A stretch of 34,396 nucleotides of DNA from Chlorobiota bacterium (GTDB taxonomy: Bacteria > Bacteroidota > Bacteroidia > Flavobacteriales > Flavobacteriaceae): positions 1 to 34,396 of the forward strand of contig JAADEB010000059.1 in assembly GCA_013153655.1 (NCBI GenBank), in the 5' to 3' direction. Position 1 is the first letter of the stretch, and every line of letters starts with the position of its first letter. Positions 1 to 8,192 of this stretch are shown here, piece by piece. Both the position numbers and the translations under genes were made by a program. A model generated the notes under the pieces. That model saw only the letters and a program-made list of their open reading frames with translations. It had not been told where the DNA came from and did no database searches.

Positions 1-2
1 AC

Positions 3-326
3 TTAGCTGGCGAAAAAACATTTTTTATGCAAAACCGGAAATTGGAAGGCCGGGTCAAATGGCATAACCGGAAATGGGACGTGATGTTTTCCATACAAAA
101 ATTATGGTTGCAATCCGGCTCGATACTTTCACATCCTGTTATTCCTTCCTTTAAAACGGTTTACAAACCTAAGGCGGCTTTTGAAATATATTTGGAAGCT
201 TTTGATTTCTTTCATTTAGACACATGGCGTATCAACCGTTTTGAAACTACGGATTTATATTACCAAATCGCCCGCGAATGGCATCAGGCCGGATATATTC
301 TTCTGGGATTCAAGTGGAGTTATTAA
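3..326 (+). CDS. C-terminal part of an outer-membrane beta-barrel protein (runs off the window)
   Basis: The frame is open from the first bases of the window, so this is the 3' end of a longer gene; the ATG at 27 is probably internal. About 107 residues are visible. They are rich in aromatic residues with alternating hydrophobic positions and end in GFKWSY, the aromatic-terminated last strand expected of an outer-membrane barrel. The pattern matches the end of the 847-aa barrel at 2391-4934: both have a PS-x-x-x-V-Y strand and a G-Y-I-L-x-G strand just before the terminus. I infer a paralogue of that barrel, the family that accompanies GLPGLI proteins. Whether the gene is complete upstream cannot be seen; the broken GLPGLI gene that follows suggests that this locus is decaying. 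Confidence 0.6.
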   Translation, partial: LAGEKTFFMQNRKLEGRVKWHNRKWDVMFSIQKLWLQSGSILSHPVIPSFKTVYKPKAAFEIYLEAFDFFHLDTWRINRFETTDLYYQIAREWHQAGYILLGFKWSY

Positions 327-440
327 GAAATCAGGTTATTCAGATTTATGGCAAGTCCTATAAAATATACAATCTTCTTTGCAAATATTGAGCCTCCGGA
401 AATTTACGTTCCATGGGATATATAATTAAATACTATATGA

Positions 441-734
441 ACCCCGGCGGGATTCAGCGAGTTTATCGAAACGGGTTGGAGTTTAGGGGGCGGATATACG
501 CCGGAAATTCCCTTGCCGTTCGGTCCTTCGGAATATATGGGTTTGCCGGGCATGGTGTTGGATGCCTATCATACACGCCGTCACAGGCGATTTCGTGCTA
601 CGGAAATACGTACCAATGTCCCGGTGGAAGTCGTGATGCCCGAGGAAGGCAAAATTATTTCCCGGGAAGAAGCCGGGAAGTGGTTTGCACAAAAATGGTC
701 CGGGTTTATGCAAAAGGCTTCTAAGCGGGATTGA
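441..734 (+). pseudogene. GLPGLI-family protein, 5'-truncated remnant
   Basis: Immediately after an in-frame TGA (438-440) the frame is open to 734 and encodes about 97 residues. They contain YTPEIPLPFGP followed by YMGLPGMVLD, which is the signature block of the GLPGLI family (acidic-Ile-Pro strand, then GLPG + hydrophobics). The C-terminal ~55 residues are charged, as in intact members. The N-terminal half and signal peptide are missing, and the 115 bases between the preceding gene and this frame are too short to hold them, so an internal deletion is likely. TTG at 513 is a possible start but would lie inside the conserved block. Family function is unknown. Confidence 0.7.
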
Positions 735-760
735 GAGGAACCGGCTATATAGCTTTTTTT

Positions 761-811
761 CTAAAACTCCGGATAAAAGCTGAATCCTAAATAACGACCT
801 TTTTGTAAAAT
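761..811 (-). pseudogene. Vestigial 3' end of an outer-membrane protein gene (about 16 codons)
   Basis: On the minus strand, just upstream of a TAG at 763-761, the frame reads KGRYLGFSFYPEF. The intact 1030-aa protein encoded at 8193-11285 ends RKWSFGFSFYPGF. The DNA is also similar: GGATAAAAGCTGAATCC occurs at 771-787 and again at 8203-8219. An in-frame TAA at 814-812 closes the frame upstream, so only the last strand of the barrel survives. This is a relic, not an expressed gene. Coincidence is unlikely given agreement in both protein frame and stop position, but the match is short. Confidence 0.5.
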
Positions 812-814
812 TTA

Positions 815-1293
815 TCATATAAGCCGCTTTATTTTTCCTTCTTAATGATTTGTCTTTGCATGAACTGTTAATAGAATTAATTTATTGTTACAGAAATTAA
901 CTATAATTTTGAAATGAGAGTTTTTGCCTGAGGATTTATGAATTAAAAGATGGTCAAATCGCATTATATTATGCATATTTCAATTAAAAAATTTATTCTT
1001 ACATGCGCTAAATCATTTAAAATATCAAAATATTTGACCATTAACAAAAATTTATCATGAAAACACTTGACTCGTATCGTTTTTTTTTTTTTTTTGTATA
1101 GAATTTCATGTTTGTACCGAAGGCGCCACGTACAAACATGAAATTCCAAGCTCGGCCGAGCATCGACATACCGCTGCAAGATGCGGAAGTATAACCTAAC
1201 TGTCCGGAAGCAGGCAGGCATCATACCGCCGGGCATGGTGGGATATAAGTGATGCGTTTTGGAAAATTTTATTAACTTTAAAAATTTAGAACG
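815..1293. other. Gene-free spacer with a GC-rich island
   Basis: No convincing gene is present. The first 260 bases are AT-rich. A run of 16 T residues (1080-1095) leads into a perfect inverted repeat (1101-1146). After it comes a distinctly GC-richer stretch (about 1150-1250) containing the short palindrome CTCGGCCGAG. The island looks unlike its surroundings and may be the end of a repeated or mobile element, but no transposase or target duplication is visible. Confidence 0.5.
1101..1146. repeat. Perfect 17-bp inverted repeat with 12-nt loop
   Basis: GAATTTCATGTTTGTAC (1101-1117) is exactly complemented by the bases at 1130-1146. The loop is CGAAGGCGCCAC. A 16-T run precedes it on the plus strand, which is the wrong side for an intrinsic terminator in either direction: reading the minus strand, the hairpin is followed by A residues. 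It is therefore more likely a repeated palindromic element or a structured RNA than a terminator. Confidence 0.8.
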
Positions 1294-1656
1294 ATGAAAA
1301 AGTTTTATTTCATTCTATTATTTTTATTTGCAGGAGTTATGATAAATATAACAAGTTGCAAAAAAGCTTCTGAAACCAAAGAAATTACCTCTTTGGAACA
1401 GGCAATAAAGGCTTTGAATGATCACAACATGATTATTATAAAACATGGGGAAGGATACCTGACTTTTGAAGTAAGAGAAAAACCGGTTGTTGATAATATA
1501 TACTTGGCAAAGGAAGAAAATGAACATAATTGTTATACAAAAGATCAAGATGAGTTCAAGGATTGTACCACTAAATTGTTGGATGCAGGATATTGCCTCA
1601 AAACTTATAAAGACGGAGATTATTATGTGGCAGATGTTATAGATTGCGATGATTAA
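1294..1656 (+). CDS. Small lipoprotein of unknown function
   Basis: The 120-residue product begins with a lipoprotein signal peptide: MKK, a hydrophobic stretch, then the lipobox ITSC with the lipidated cysteine at residue 22. The mature part is hydrophilic and rich in Lys, Glu and Asp, and includes three further cysteines (NCY, DCT and YCL contexts) and a terminal DCDD. No known domain is recognised. The cysteines could form disulfides in the periplasm. The gene stands alone with its own terminator and does not seem to be part of the downstream GLPGLI unit. The start is the only ATG ahead of the signal peptide. Confidence 0.75.
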   Translation: MKKFYFILLFLFAGVMINITSCKKASETKEITSLEQAIKALNDHNMIIIKHGEGYLTFEVREKPVVDNIYLAKEENEHNCYTKDQDEFKDCTTKLLDAGYCLKTYKDGDYYVADVIDCDD

Positions 1657-1660
1657 AAGA

Positions 1661-1697
1661 AAAGTTGCCGGAGGCAGGTAACTTCGGCAACTTTTTT
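1661..1697 (+). terminator. Intrinsic terminator of the small lipoprotein gene
   Basis: The arms AAAGTTGCCG (1661-1670) and CGGCAACTTT (1685-1694) pair perfectly over 10 bp around a 14-nt loop. The distal arm runs into a T tract. It lies 5 bases after the stop codon. Confidence 0.85.
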
Positions 1698-1742
1698 ATA
1701 ATTTTTTTGTAATTTAGTGCATTATAAAGTACAAAGTTTATT

Positions 1743-2390
1743 ATGAGGTATTTTTTTTTCATAGGAATATGGCTTCATTTATTTACGGCTGATACGACCT
1801 GCTATTCATCGTATATTTTAAAATATCATTATGTAGACACTCGGGTGGATAAGTTGTTATTGGAATTGGCCGATAATGAAGCTTTCAACAAAGAGGCTAT
1901 GCTCAAACGTCGAGATAAGGATTTTGAATTGTTTGTCAATGATTCCTGTGTATTATTTAAGGGGGCGGACAAAGAATTTTTTCGTCATAATAAAAAAAAG
2001 ATACTTTTGAAAACTTTTATATGGTACGATCGTAAAAATGATATGAAAGAAAAAATAGTGGTCTCATATCCCTATTTTATGCCTACATGGACCATATACC
2101 CGGAAATATTAGAATGGAAGGATTATAAAGTATATAAAGCCTTGTATAAAGACAGGAAAACTGTTGCCTGGTTTTCTCCGGATATTCCCTTGGATGGCGG
2201 GCCGGAATTTTTCCATGGATTACCCGGTGCTATTGTAAAATTGGAAAAGCCCAATGGAATTGTCTATACGCTTGTTTCTATAAAAAAAGAAAAAAAACCT
2301 TTTGGCCGCCCGCAAGGCGACCGCTACATGACCCGGAAAGAATTTTCGGCTTTTTTGGAAGCTCATGGAGTTGCCGTACCCGGAAATTAA
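1743..2390 (+). CDS. GLPGLI family protein
   Basis: This 215-residue secreted protein starts with a short hydrophobic N-terminus (MRYFFFIGIW...) that should act as a signal peptide. The family signature is at residues 142-168: AWFSPDIPLDGGP, then HGLPGAIVKLE with the GLPG core at 159-162. The C-terminal tail is basic. GLPGLI proteins are common in Bacteroidota, are predicted to be exported and have no established function; they often sit beside an outer-membrane barrel. Here the stop codon directly touches the ATG of the 847-aa barrel gene, so the two are probably translationally coupled. A decayed relative lies at 441-734. Confidence 0.85.
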   Translation: MRYFFFIGIWLHLFTADTTCYSSYILKYHYVDTRVDKLLLELADNEAFNKEAMLKRRDKDFELFVNDSCVLFKGADKEFFRHNKKKILLKTFIWYDRKNDMKEKIVVSYPYFMPTWTIYPEILEWKDYKVYKALYKDRKTVAWFSPDIPLDGGPEFFHGLPGAIVKLEKPNGIVYTLVSIKKEKKPFGRPQGDRYMTRKEFSAFLEAHGVAVPGN

Positions 2391-4934
2391 ATGGAAATGA
2401 AGCGATGGGGTCTATGGTGTGTTATGACATGTGTATATGGATTTTCGTATGCGCAAATTTCATTAAGCGGACAAGTATCAAATTCCTCTGGTCAGTCTTT
2501 GCCCCAAGTACAAGTAGTGGTATTTGATACTTTGATGCGTATTCATCATTATACAGGCACCGATAGTGCAGGAGTGTTTTATCTTACATTGCCTCCCGGT
2601 CATTATTATGTTTCCTTTCGTAAAATGGACTATCAATCCATGGATACTTTGGTGTATTTGAGGCAATCATCAAATTGGCAAATCATTTTGGGACACGATA
2701 AGTATAATGTAGAACAATTGCAGCAAATAGTTTTTGAAATACCGGATCATGCCACACGTCGATTAACCGATACTATATATTTCAAAACGGACAGCATACG
2801 GGACGGAACGGAAAAAAACATGGGCGAGTTATTGGATAAATTACCCGGATTGGAAGTTAGAAATGGCCGCTTGTATGCCTATGGAAATCCGGTTACGGAG
2901 TTGTTGATCGAAGGAAAGAATGTTTTTGGTAGAAATCAGAAAATTCCTTTGAGCGAATTACCTGCCGAAATGATAAAATCCGTAGAATATTATGAAAATT
3001 ACAATGATCCGTTGAATCCGGCTTCGGAAGGTTTTTTTTCGGGTAAATCGGCAGTAAATGTATTGTTGAAAAAAAATTATATCAATCGTTGGACCGGACG
3101 CTTGGAAGCCGGCTTGGGATATCCATCCAAAAGAGCTACGCAAAATCACCTGTTTCGGTTTGGGAGTGGCGCTAATCTTTTTTTGATGTTGCATTACAAC
3201 AATATTCAGAAGCAAGTTTTGGATATACAGGATTTATATACGCTTACGGGTACTTTGCCTCTTTCGGCCACTGATTGGATTACCCAAAATGAAAAAGGTA
3301 CAACGGAAAGCATGCGTTTGTTGCCTGCTATACATTATTTTTATGAAAATCCCGGAAAATACCGTTTCAAATCTTATGGCATTTATTACGGCTTGTCTGA
3401 TATAACTCGGAGGACCAAATACAGATATTATTACACGGATACTGTGCCATTGATTTGGAAAGCGGATCATTTACGTAGGGGAGGTTCCGCATTGGGCGGT
3501 TGGCAATATACTTTCAAAACACATCGAAATGCTACCTGGCTATGGGAGGGATATTTAATGAAAAGTATTTATCATCAAAAAGGAAATGAATTTTGGAATA
3601 ATAAACCATGGAATACTGACGGGCAATTACATAATGTTTCAGGCCGTATAGAGACCCGTTACAGTTTGCGGAAAGGTAAATGGTTATGGGAATGGAAAGG
3701 ATTATGGGAAGGAGGAACGGATAATCATAATGTTTTGTTTGATAATGCCGATAATCGTCTGCTATCCTTATCAGCCATCCAAAAAAATATTTGGGAAGGA
3801 GGTCTTAGTGTCAAACGCCGTATGAGTTTGCGTTTATTTCTGTTTGGTAAAACCCGTTTCCGTATCGAGGATAAAAGGAATTCGTATTCTTGTGCAGGGA
3901 TTTATGACATGGATAATGAATATATTAATAAAAAGCGAATTTGGAGTACGCAAATGGGAGGTTTATATTTTCGGGGCAGGTGGATTTTGGATGCTTCCCT
4001 GACCACATGGTATGTAAGCATGAATGACAATTTCCGGATGAAGAGGGATTACTTTATGGGATTACCTTCTTTACGACTGACCTATCGGACGTCTGTTTGG
4101 CATTTATTGTACCAATGGTCACATGAAGCATCGATTGCCGGAGATACTTATTTTGTTCCTTTCGGCATAATGAATAATCCTTATGAGCTATTTACCGGAA
4201 ATTCGAGTTTGGAAAATGTTTCAAAAAAAAATTATCACCGGTTGCGTATGGCCTATTTGAAACCTTCTTCATTATGGGATGAATTGACATGGGAAATGAA
4301 ATATGCCGATACGTATTTACCTGCTATGTGGGCCGTTACCGGAGACACTACAATGATGAGATATAAAGCAGTGGGGGGCGGATGGCAATCGAGTGATGAA
4401 ATAATGTTTCGTTGGCGAAAAAAAATCAAACGATGGCAAGGGGATTACCGGTTTATTTATACGAATAATCATACACGCCAAATTTCAGGGGATACATCCG
4501 AATTAAAATATATTCAGGGATTAGGATATGCAAGACGTCATCGATTAAAAATTTCGTATCTGCATGACAAATTCAAGTCTATTGTCAGCTTCCACTATGG
4601 CGTTTTAAATTACAAAACAAATATGTTTTCTGGAAAGTATTATCGTTACGGTTGGAAATGGAAATTGATTTATATGGGGAATACTTGGGGTATGGAAGTG
4701 TTGTGGGACCATAAATATTTACAATATTCATCCATGATATATATGATCAATATTCCTTCCATGAGTGTCTATTATCGTCTTAATGATAAATGGTTTTTTG
4801 TGCAATGGCAAAATATGCTTCATTTCTATCCCGGAATGGAAATGAGCACACAATACTTTGATTCTTATTATGAAGTAGAAACCTTTCCGGTTTTTAAGGG
4901 GTATATATTGGCAGGTATGCGTTGGAAGTTATAA
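2391..4934 (+). CDS. Outer-membrane beta-barrel protein, TonB-receptor-like, with carboxypeptidase regulatory-like domain
   Basis: The 847-residue product has a signal peptide ending near ...FSYAQ (residue 22). Next comes a CarboxypepD_reg-like beta-sandwich at about 23-98 (LSGQVSNSSGQSLPQVQVVV ... YYVSFRKMDYQS). A plug-like domain follows at about 130-230 (GELLDKLPGLEV, then VTELLIEGKNVF, then EMIKSVEYYENYND), and an aromatic-rich barrel fills the rest, ending GMRWKL. This is the architecture of TonB-dependent-receptor relatives, but I see no clear TonB box before the plug. The ATG overlaps nothing and starts one base after the GLPGLI stop; an ATG two codons later is an alternative start. 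Substrate unknown. Confidence 0.85.
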   Translation: MEMKRWGLWCVMTCVYGFSYAQISLSGQVSNSSGQSLPQVQVVVFDTLMRIHHYTGTDSAGVFYLTLPPGHYYVSFRKMDYQSMDTLVYLRQSSNWQIILGHDKYNVEQLQQIVFEIPDHATRRLTDTIYFKTDSIRDGTEKNMGELLDKLPGLEVRNGRLYAYGNPVTELLIEGKNVFGRNQKIPLSELPAEMIKSVEYYENYNDPLNPASEGFFSGKSAVNVLLKKNYINRWTGRLEAGLGYPSKRATQNHLFRFGSGANLFLMLHYNNIQKQVLDIQDLYTLTGTLPLSATDWITQNEKGTTESMRLLPAIHYFYENPGKYRFKSYGIYYGLSDITRRTKYRYYYTDTVPLIWKADHLRRGGSALGGWQYTFKTHRNATWLWEGYLMKSIYHQKGNEFWNNKPWNTDGQLHNVSGRIETRYSLRKGKWLWEWKGLWEGGTDNHNVLFDNADNRLLSLSAIQKNIWEGGLSVKRRMSLRLFLFGKTRFRIEDKRNSYSCAGIYDMDNEYINKKRIWSTQMGGLYFRGRWILDASLTTWYVSMNDNFRMKRDYFMGLPSLRLTYRTSVWHLLYQWSHEASIAGDTYFVPFGIMNNPYELFTGNSSLENVSKKNYHRLRMAYLKPSSLWDELTWEMKYADTYLPAMWAVTGDTTMMRYKAVGGGWQSSDEIMFRWRKKIKRWQGDYRFIYTNNHTRQISGDTSELKYIQGLGYARRHRLKISYLHDKFKSIVSFHYGVLNYKTNMFSGKYYRYGWKWKLIYMGNTWGMEVLWDHKYLQYSSMIYMINIPSMSVYYRLNDKWFFVQWQNMLHFYPGMEMSTQYFDSYYEVETFPVFKGYILAGMRWKL

Positions 4935-4953
4935 TTAAAAATTCATTCAGGTG

Positions 4954-5697
4954 ATGAGATACTTTTACATATTTTTTTTCCTTTGGCTAATCCGGCCGGC
5001 ATTGGCACAACAAGCAGACGTTGCACCAAAGAATGATTCCCTTATATTATACCGTTTGGATACCATCAGGTTGGATCAAACCATACGGAAAAGAAATCTA
5101 AACCGCTTGTTTCGCAGGCCGGTTTTTAATCTGTATCCGGGAGATATAATAATTATTGAATATCCTAAAAAAGAACGGCCGTACAAACAAGAAGTGCTTA
5201 TCAAATACGAAAACAGGGTACCCAATACGAATATGGATTATTTAATAGCCATTTACATGACCAACAGGATGATTACAAAAGATTATAAAATACTTACAGA
5301 TTCAATTTTTACCCATGGAATTTTACTGTTTAATAGAGGGACCGTCAATTTGGAAAAAAATGTTTTTAAATATACAGACCATGCTTCACTTTTGGGTTGG
5401 AGTTCGGATAAGAATGTACATATTGTACACTATATAAGTAATTTTGATGGTTCGTTAGACAAAATTCCTTCCGATAGTTTAAGGAATTTGATAAAGCAAT
5501 ATCCTGCCATTCATACCGTATATCCGTTTCAAAGTTTATTGTTTTTTAAAACGGTAAAGAAGAAAAAATCTACGCCATATAAAATATATGTGATGCGTCC
5601 CGGCTATCTGATGCCACGCCCTATCGAAGAAGTCATAAGAGAACGCTATCCATGGGTAAAAAAAGACTATACGATCAAGTTATTTTTAATTCAGTAA
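4954..5697 (+). CDS. Secreted protein of unknown function following the GLPGLI/barrel pair
   Basis: The product has 247 residues from the ATG at 4954 (a GTG at 4951 is immediately upstream). A signal peptide MRYFYIFFFLWLIRPALAQ is clear. The mature protein is basic, with mixed alpha/beta composition and no motif I recognise. Notable patches are PGDIIIIEYPKKERPY at about 60-80 and a lysine run KKKK near residue 205. It starts 19 bases after the barrel gene in the same direction, so it is probably co-transcribed and may be a periplasmic partner. It contains no GLPG signature. I do not assign a function. Confidence 0.65.
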   Translation: MRYFYIFFFLWLIRPALAQQADVAPKNDSLILYRLDTIRLDQTIRKRNLNRLFRRPVFNLYPGDIIIIEYPKKERPYKQEVLIKYENRVPNTNMDYLIAIYMTNRMITKDYKILTDSIFTHGILLFNRGTVNLEKNVFKYTDHASLLGWSSDKNVHIVHYISNFDGSLDKIPSDSLRNLIKQYPAIHTVYPFQSLLFFKTVKKKKSTPYKIYVMRPGYLMPRPIEEVIRERYPWVKKDYTIKLFLIQ

Positions 5698-5855
5698 AAA
5701 AAAAAAGCAAAAACATGCTTCCACTCGCCTTTTCCCGGGATGAGAAAATCCGGCAAAAAACGAATATTCTGCTGAAATTGAAGACAAGCACTTTTATAGT
5801 TTCTATGAGATTTTATTATTGCGTATTCATTAAGTTCCTAATTTGAAATTTTTAT

Positions 5856-5863
5856 TAAATTTG
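5856..5863 (+). promoter_or_regulatory. Possible -7 promoter element of the LRR gene
   Basis: TAAATTTG matches the Bacteroidota -7 consensus TAnnTTTG, 57 bases before the next ATG. The nearest upstream TTTG (5842-5845) is only 10 bases away, too close for the usual 17-23, so the call is weak. The 223-base gap 5698-5920 otherwise shows only AT-rich sequence. Confidence 0.3.
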
Positions 5864-5920
5864 AAAATAATAATAATTTAACATAACATTGGAATCTTAC
5901 AAAACGAACCATTAAACATT

Positions 5921-7615
5921 ATGCCACGCCCTACCGTTTACCTGCTGTTCTTGTTGTTTCCCCTGTTGGTGCGGGGGCAATATACCGCCATTCCCGATTC
6001 CGTTTTCGAGCAAAAACTCATTGATTTGGGCATTGACAGCGACGGCACGGTAAACGGACGGGTGCTTACTTCGGATGTGGCAAGAGTGCGCACACTTCAA
6101 TTAATTAGGGGAACCGGAGGTTACATCCATGATCTGACCGGAATAGAAGATTTTATCAATCTGGATACATTGATTTGCAACGATCATATTATCAGGCAAA
6201 TGGATTTGTCGCATAACACTTCCTTGAAATATTTGGATGTTTATCAAACGGGGCTTCACTCCTTGGACGTGAGTGCTTTAACGCAATTGGAATACTTGAA
6301 GTGCAGCAATGAAATGCATACCGATTATGTGTTCGACGGATTTAACCGGATCGATACCTTGGATTTGAGCAGAAACAGCCGGTTAAAAACGTTAATTACC
6401 AACGCTAATGGTTTGCATCATATCATCTTTCCCGGCAATCCGCGGCTTGAATATTTGGAAGCCGGCGCCAACCGTTTGGAACATATTGATTTTTCCGGGC
6501 AAAAACAACTGCGGAAATTAATTTTACTTACAAGCTATATGGGGGACACTTTGGATATTTCCGGCCTGTCGTCCTTGGAATATCTGGATGTGAATAAATG
6601 TGATTTGCGGCACATACGTTTCCCCGACACACAAACACTACGTTACTTGTTTCTCGGTTATTTTTATATGGGTTGGGAAAGGACGGAAGAATTCGACGGT
6701 GATAACCGTTTGCCCGATTTGGATTTAAGCAGATTTACGGAGTTGCGTGTGCTGGCGGCCCGTCAGATTGGACTCCGGTCCATTGATTTATCCTCCAATC
6801 CGGAATTGGAAATACTGAATGTTTCCAAAAATCCGCTTCATTCGTTGGATGTTTCCCGTAATATACATTTAAAGGATTTACATGCCGTATATAGCGGGTT
6901 GCATTCCTTGGATGTATCCCACAATCCGGAATTGGAAATATTAAGCATAAGAAATTTTGTTATTCCGGTGGAAAATCAGCAAATGCTTTATGAAAATCAT
7001 GTGGAAAACATAGATTTATCCCATAATTCACAGCTACAAACATTTCTTGCCGAGAACGTGGGTTTACAATCTTTGGATTTTTCTAATAATCCCGATATTG
7101 AAGAAGTGAGTATTTCCGAAAATCCCATACATTTTTTGGATTTAAGCGAAAATCCGCAAATGTATGCTTTATTCGCTATCCAAACGGAATTGGAATATCT
7201 CAACCTGAAAAACGGCCACAACCGCCGCTTGGAATACATGTATGCCACCCGCAATCCGTATCTTGAATGTATTCAAGTGGACGATACCGCCTATGCGTAC
7301 ACCCGGCCCCATTGGTACAAAGACAGTACGGCCGTATATGCAACGGAATGCAGCCGTCCCGGGGAAGAACCCGGCAATGACGTTGAAGATTTTGTCCTGT
7401 ATCCCGTGCCTGCCCATGACAGAATTTATTGGAAATTGCCGCCGGGCAAGGCGCTGCGCCGCCTTTCGGTGTATGATATGAGCGGCAAACATGTAGGTGA
7501 CGGCATGTCCGGAGCAGATTCATATTTTATCGGTGAATTGAGCAGTGGAATTTATCTGGTAACGATCATTTTTGCGGATGGAGAAAAAAAGATTAAGACG
7601 TTTGTTAAATACTAA
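5921..7615 (+). CDS. Secreted leucine-rich-repeat protein with T9SS type A sorting domain
   Basis: The 564-residue protein has a signal peptide (to about RGQ, residue 20) and then the family opening AIPDSVFEQKLIDLGIDSDG. About 18 degenerate leucine-rich repeats span residues 70-470; each carries a variant of L-x-x-L-D-[LV]-S-x-N-x-x-L, for example MDLSHNTSLKYLDV and LDVSHNPELEIL. The last ~74 residues (LYPVPAHDRIYWKL ... SGIYLVTI ... KTFVKY) are a type A sorting domain, which directs passage through the T9SS and release or attachment at the cell surface. LRR proteins of this kind are presumed to bind partners; the ligand is unknown. Codon use is more GC-rich than in the genes to its left. Confidence 0.92.
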   Translation: MPRPTVYLLFLLFPLLVRGQYTAIPDSVFEQKLIDLGIDSDGTVNGRVLTSDVARVRTLQLIRGTGGYIHDLTGIEDFINLDTLICNDHIIRQMDLSHNTSLKYLDVYQTGLHSLDVSALTQLEYLKCSNEMHTDYVFDGFNRIDTLDLSRNSRLKTLITNANGLHHIIFPGNPRLEYLEAGANRLEHIDFSGQKQLRKLILLTSYMGDTLDISGLSSLEYLDVNKCDLRHIRFPDTQTLRYLFLGYFYMGWERTEEFDGDNRLPDLDLSRFTELRVLAARQIGLRSIDLSSNPELEILNVSKNPLHSLDVSRNIHLKDLHAVYSGLHSLDVSHNPELEILSIRNFVIPVENQQMLYENHVENIDLSHNSQLQTFLAENVGLQSLDFSNNPDIEEVSISENPIHFLDLSENPQMYALFAIQTELEYLNLKNGHNRRLEYMYATRNPYLECIQVDDTAYAYTRPHWYKDSTAVYATECSRPGEEPGNDVEDFVLYPVPAHDRIYWKLPPGKALRRLSVYDMSGKHVGDGMSGADSYFIGELSSGIYLVTIIFADGEKKIKTFVKY

Positions 7616-7652
7616 ACAACTAATGGGAATTTTACTTGAAAATGATAAATCA

Positions 7653-8180
7653 ATGAAACAATTCATTCCTAAAACAGTTCTTTTTCTTTTGCCATTCTTG
7701 TCGGTTTTTATGTCATGCCACAGGACGGAACCCGTTGTTTCCCGGTGCGACACCACGGACTTGGGGTTGGATACTACTTTTCAATATTCCACATGGGATT
7801 TTAATGATTCCGGAGATGTTATAGGGGTAGATAAGTGGAAATGGGGGGTTAAAGGAGATACATTGATAATATGCGGAAATGAGGGGTTTGCATACGGTGA
7901 AGATTCCTATCAATATGGATTTTATTTCGTCCCCCATGACGCATGTATTGATTATGTTAAAACAAGTTTGGATTACATGTCGGATGAAATAATTATTGAT
8001 GCCAATACGGGAGAGGTCATCTCCGGTATTGATTACGAGGAATACACCGAAGGTCCTTTCCGGATACAGGAATATGAACCCGGTGTTCGTCTGGTGGCGC
8101 AAGTGGGTCCGCATCGTTTCTGGGTGGAATTTGAACGGGAAAATTGGTTTGACGCTTCGCACTGCGGGGCGCCGGAGTAG
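7653..8180 (+). CDS. Lipoprotein of unknown function
   Basis: From the ATG at 7653 the product is 175 residues: MKQF, a hydrophobic stretch, then the lipobox VFMSC with Cys22 as the lipidation site. A longer frame back to 7572 overlaps the LRR gene and would bury the signal peptide, so I reject it. The mature part is acidic and rich in Asp, Tyr and Trp (DSYQYGFYFVPHD, DYEEYTEG, HRFWVEFERENWF) and suggests a small beta-rich domain. It lies 37 bases after the T9SS LRR gene in the same direction, so co-expression is likely. Its stop is 12 bases from the convergent stop of the large minus-strand gene. No family is recognised. Confidence 0.75.
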   Translation: MKQFIPKTVLFLLPFLSVFMSCHRTEPVVSRCDTTDLGLDTTFQYSTWDFNDSGDVIGVDKWKWGVKGDTLIICGNEGFAYGEDSYQYGFYFVPHDACIDYVKTSLDYMSDEIIIDANTGEVISGIDYEEYTEGPFRIQEYEPGVRLVAQVGPHRFWVEFERENWFDASHCGAPE

Positions 8181-8192
8181 GGTCTTGGTTCC

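Noticed and set aside
483-818. 111-aa minus-strand frame opposite the GLPGLI remnant
   Set aside because: The plus-strand frame carries the family signature; this is its shadow. The real minus-strand signal at 761-811 is in another frame.
1080-1146. Terminator for a gene to the left or right
   Set aside because: The T tract is upstream of the stem on the plus strand and becomes A after the stem on the minus strand, so it cannot be an intrinsic terminator.
964-1236. 90-aa minus-strand frame rich in lysine
   Set aside because: It runs through the T16 tract and the inverted repeat and shows no domain or signal peptide; likely chance.
5652-5846. 64-aa frame after the 248-aa gene
   Set aside because: It overlaps the end of the real gene in another frame and crosses A-rich spacer; no homology or signal.
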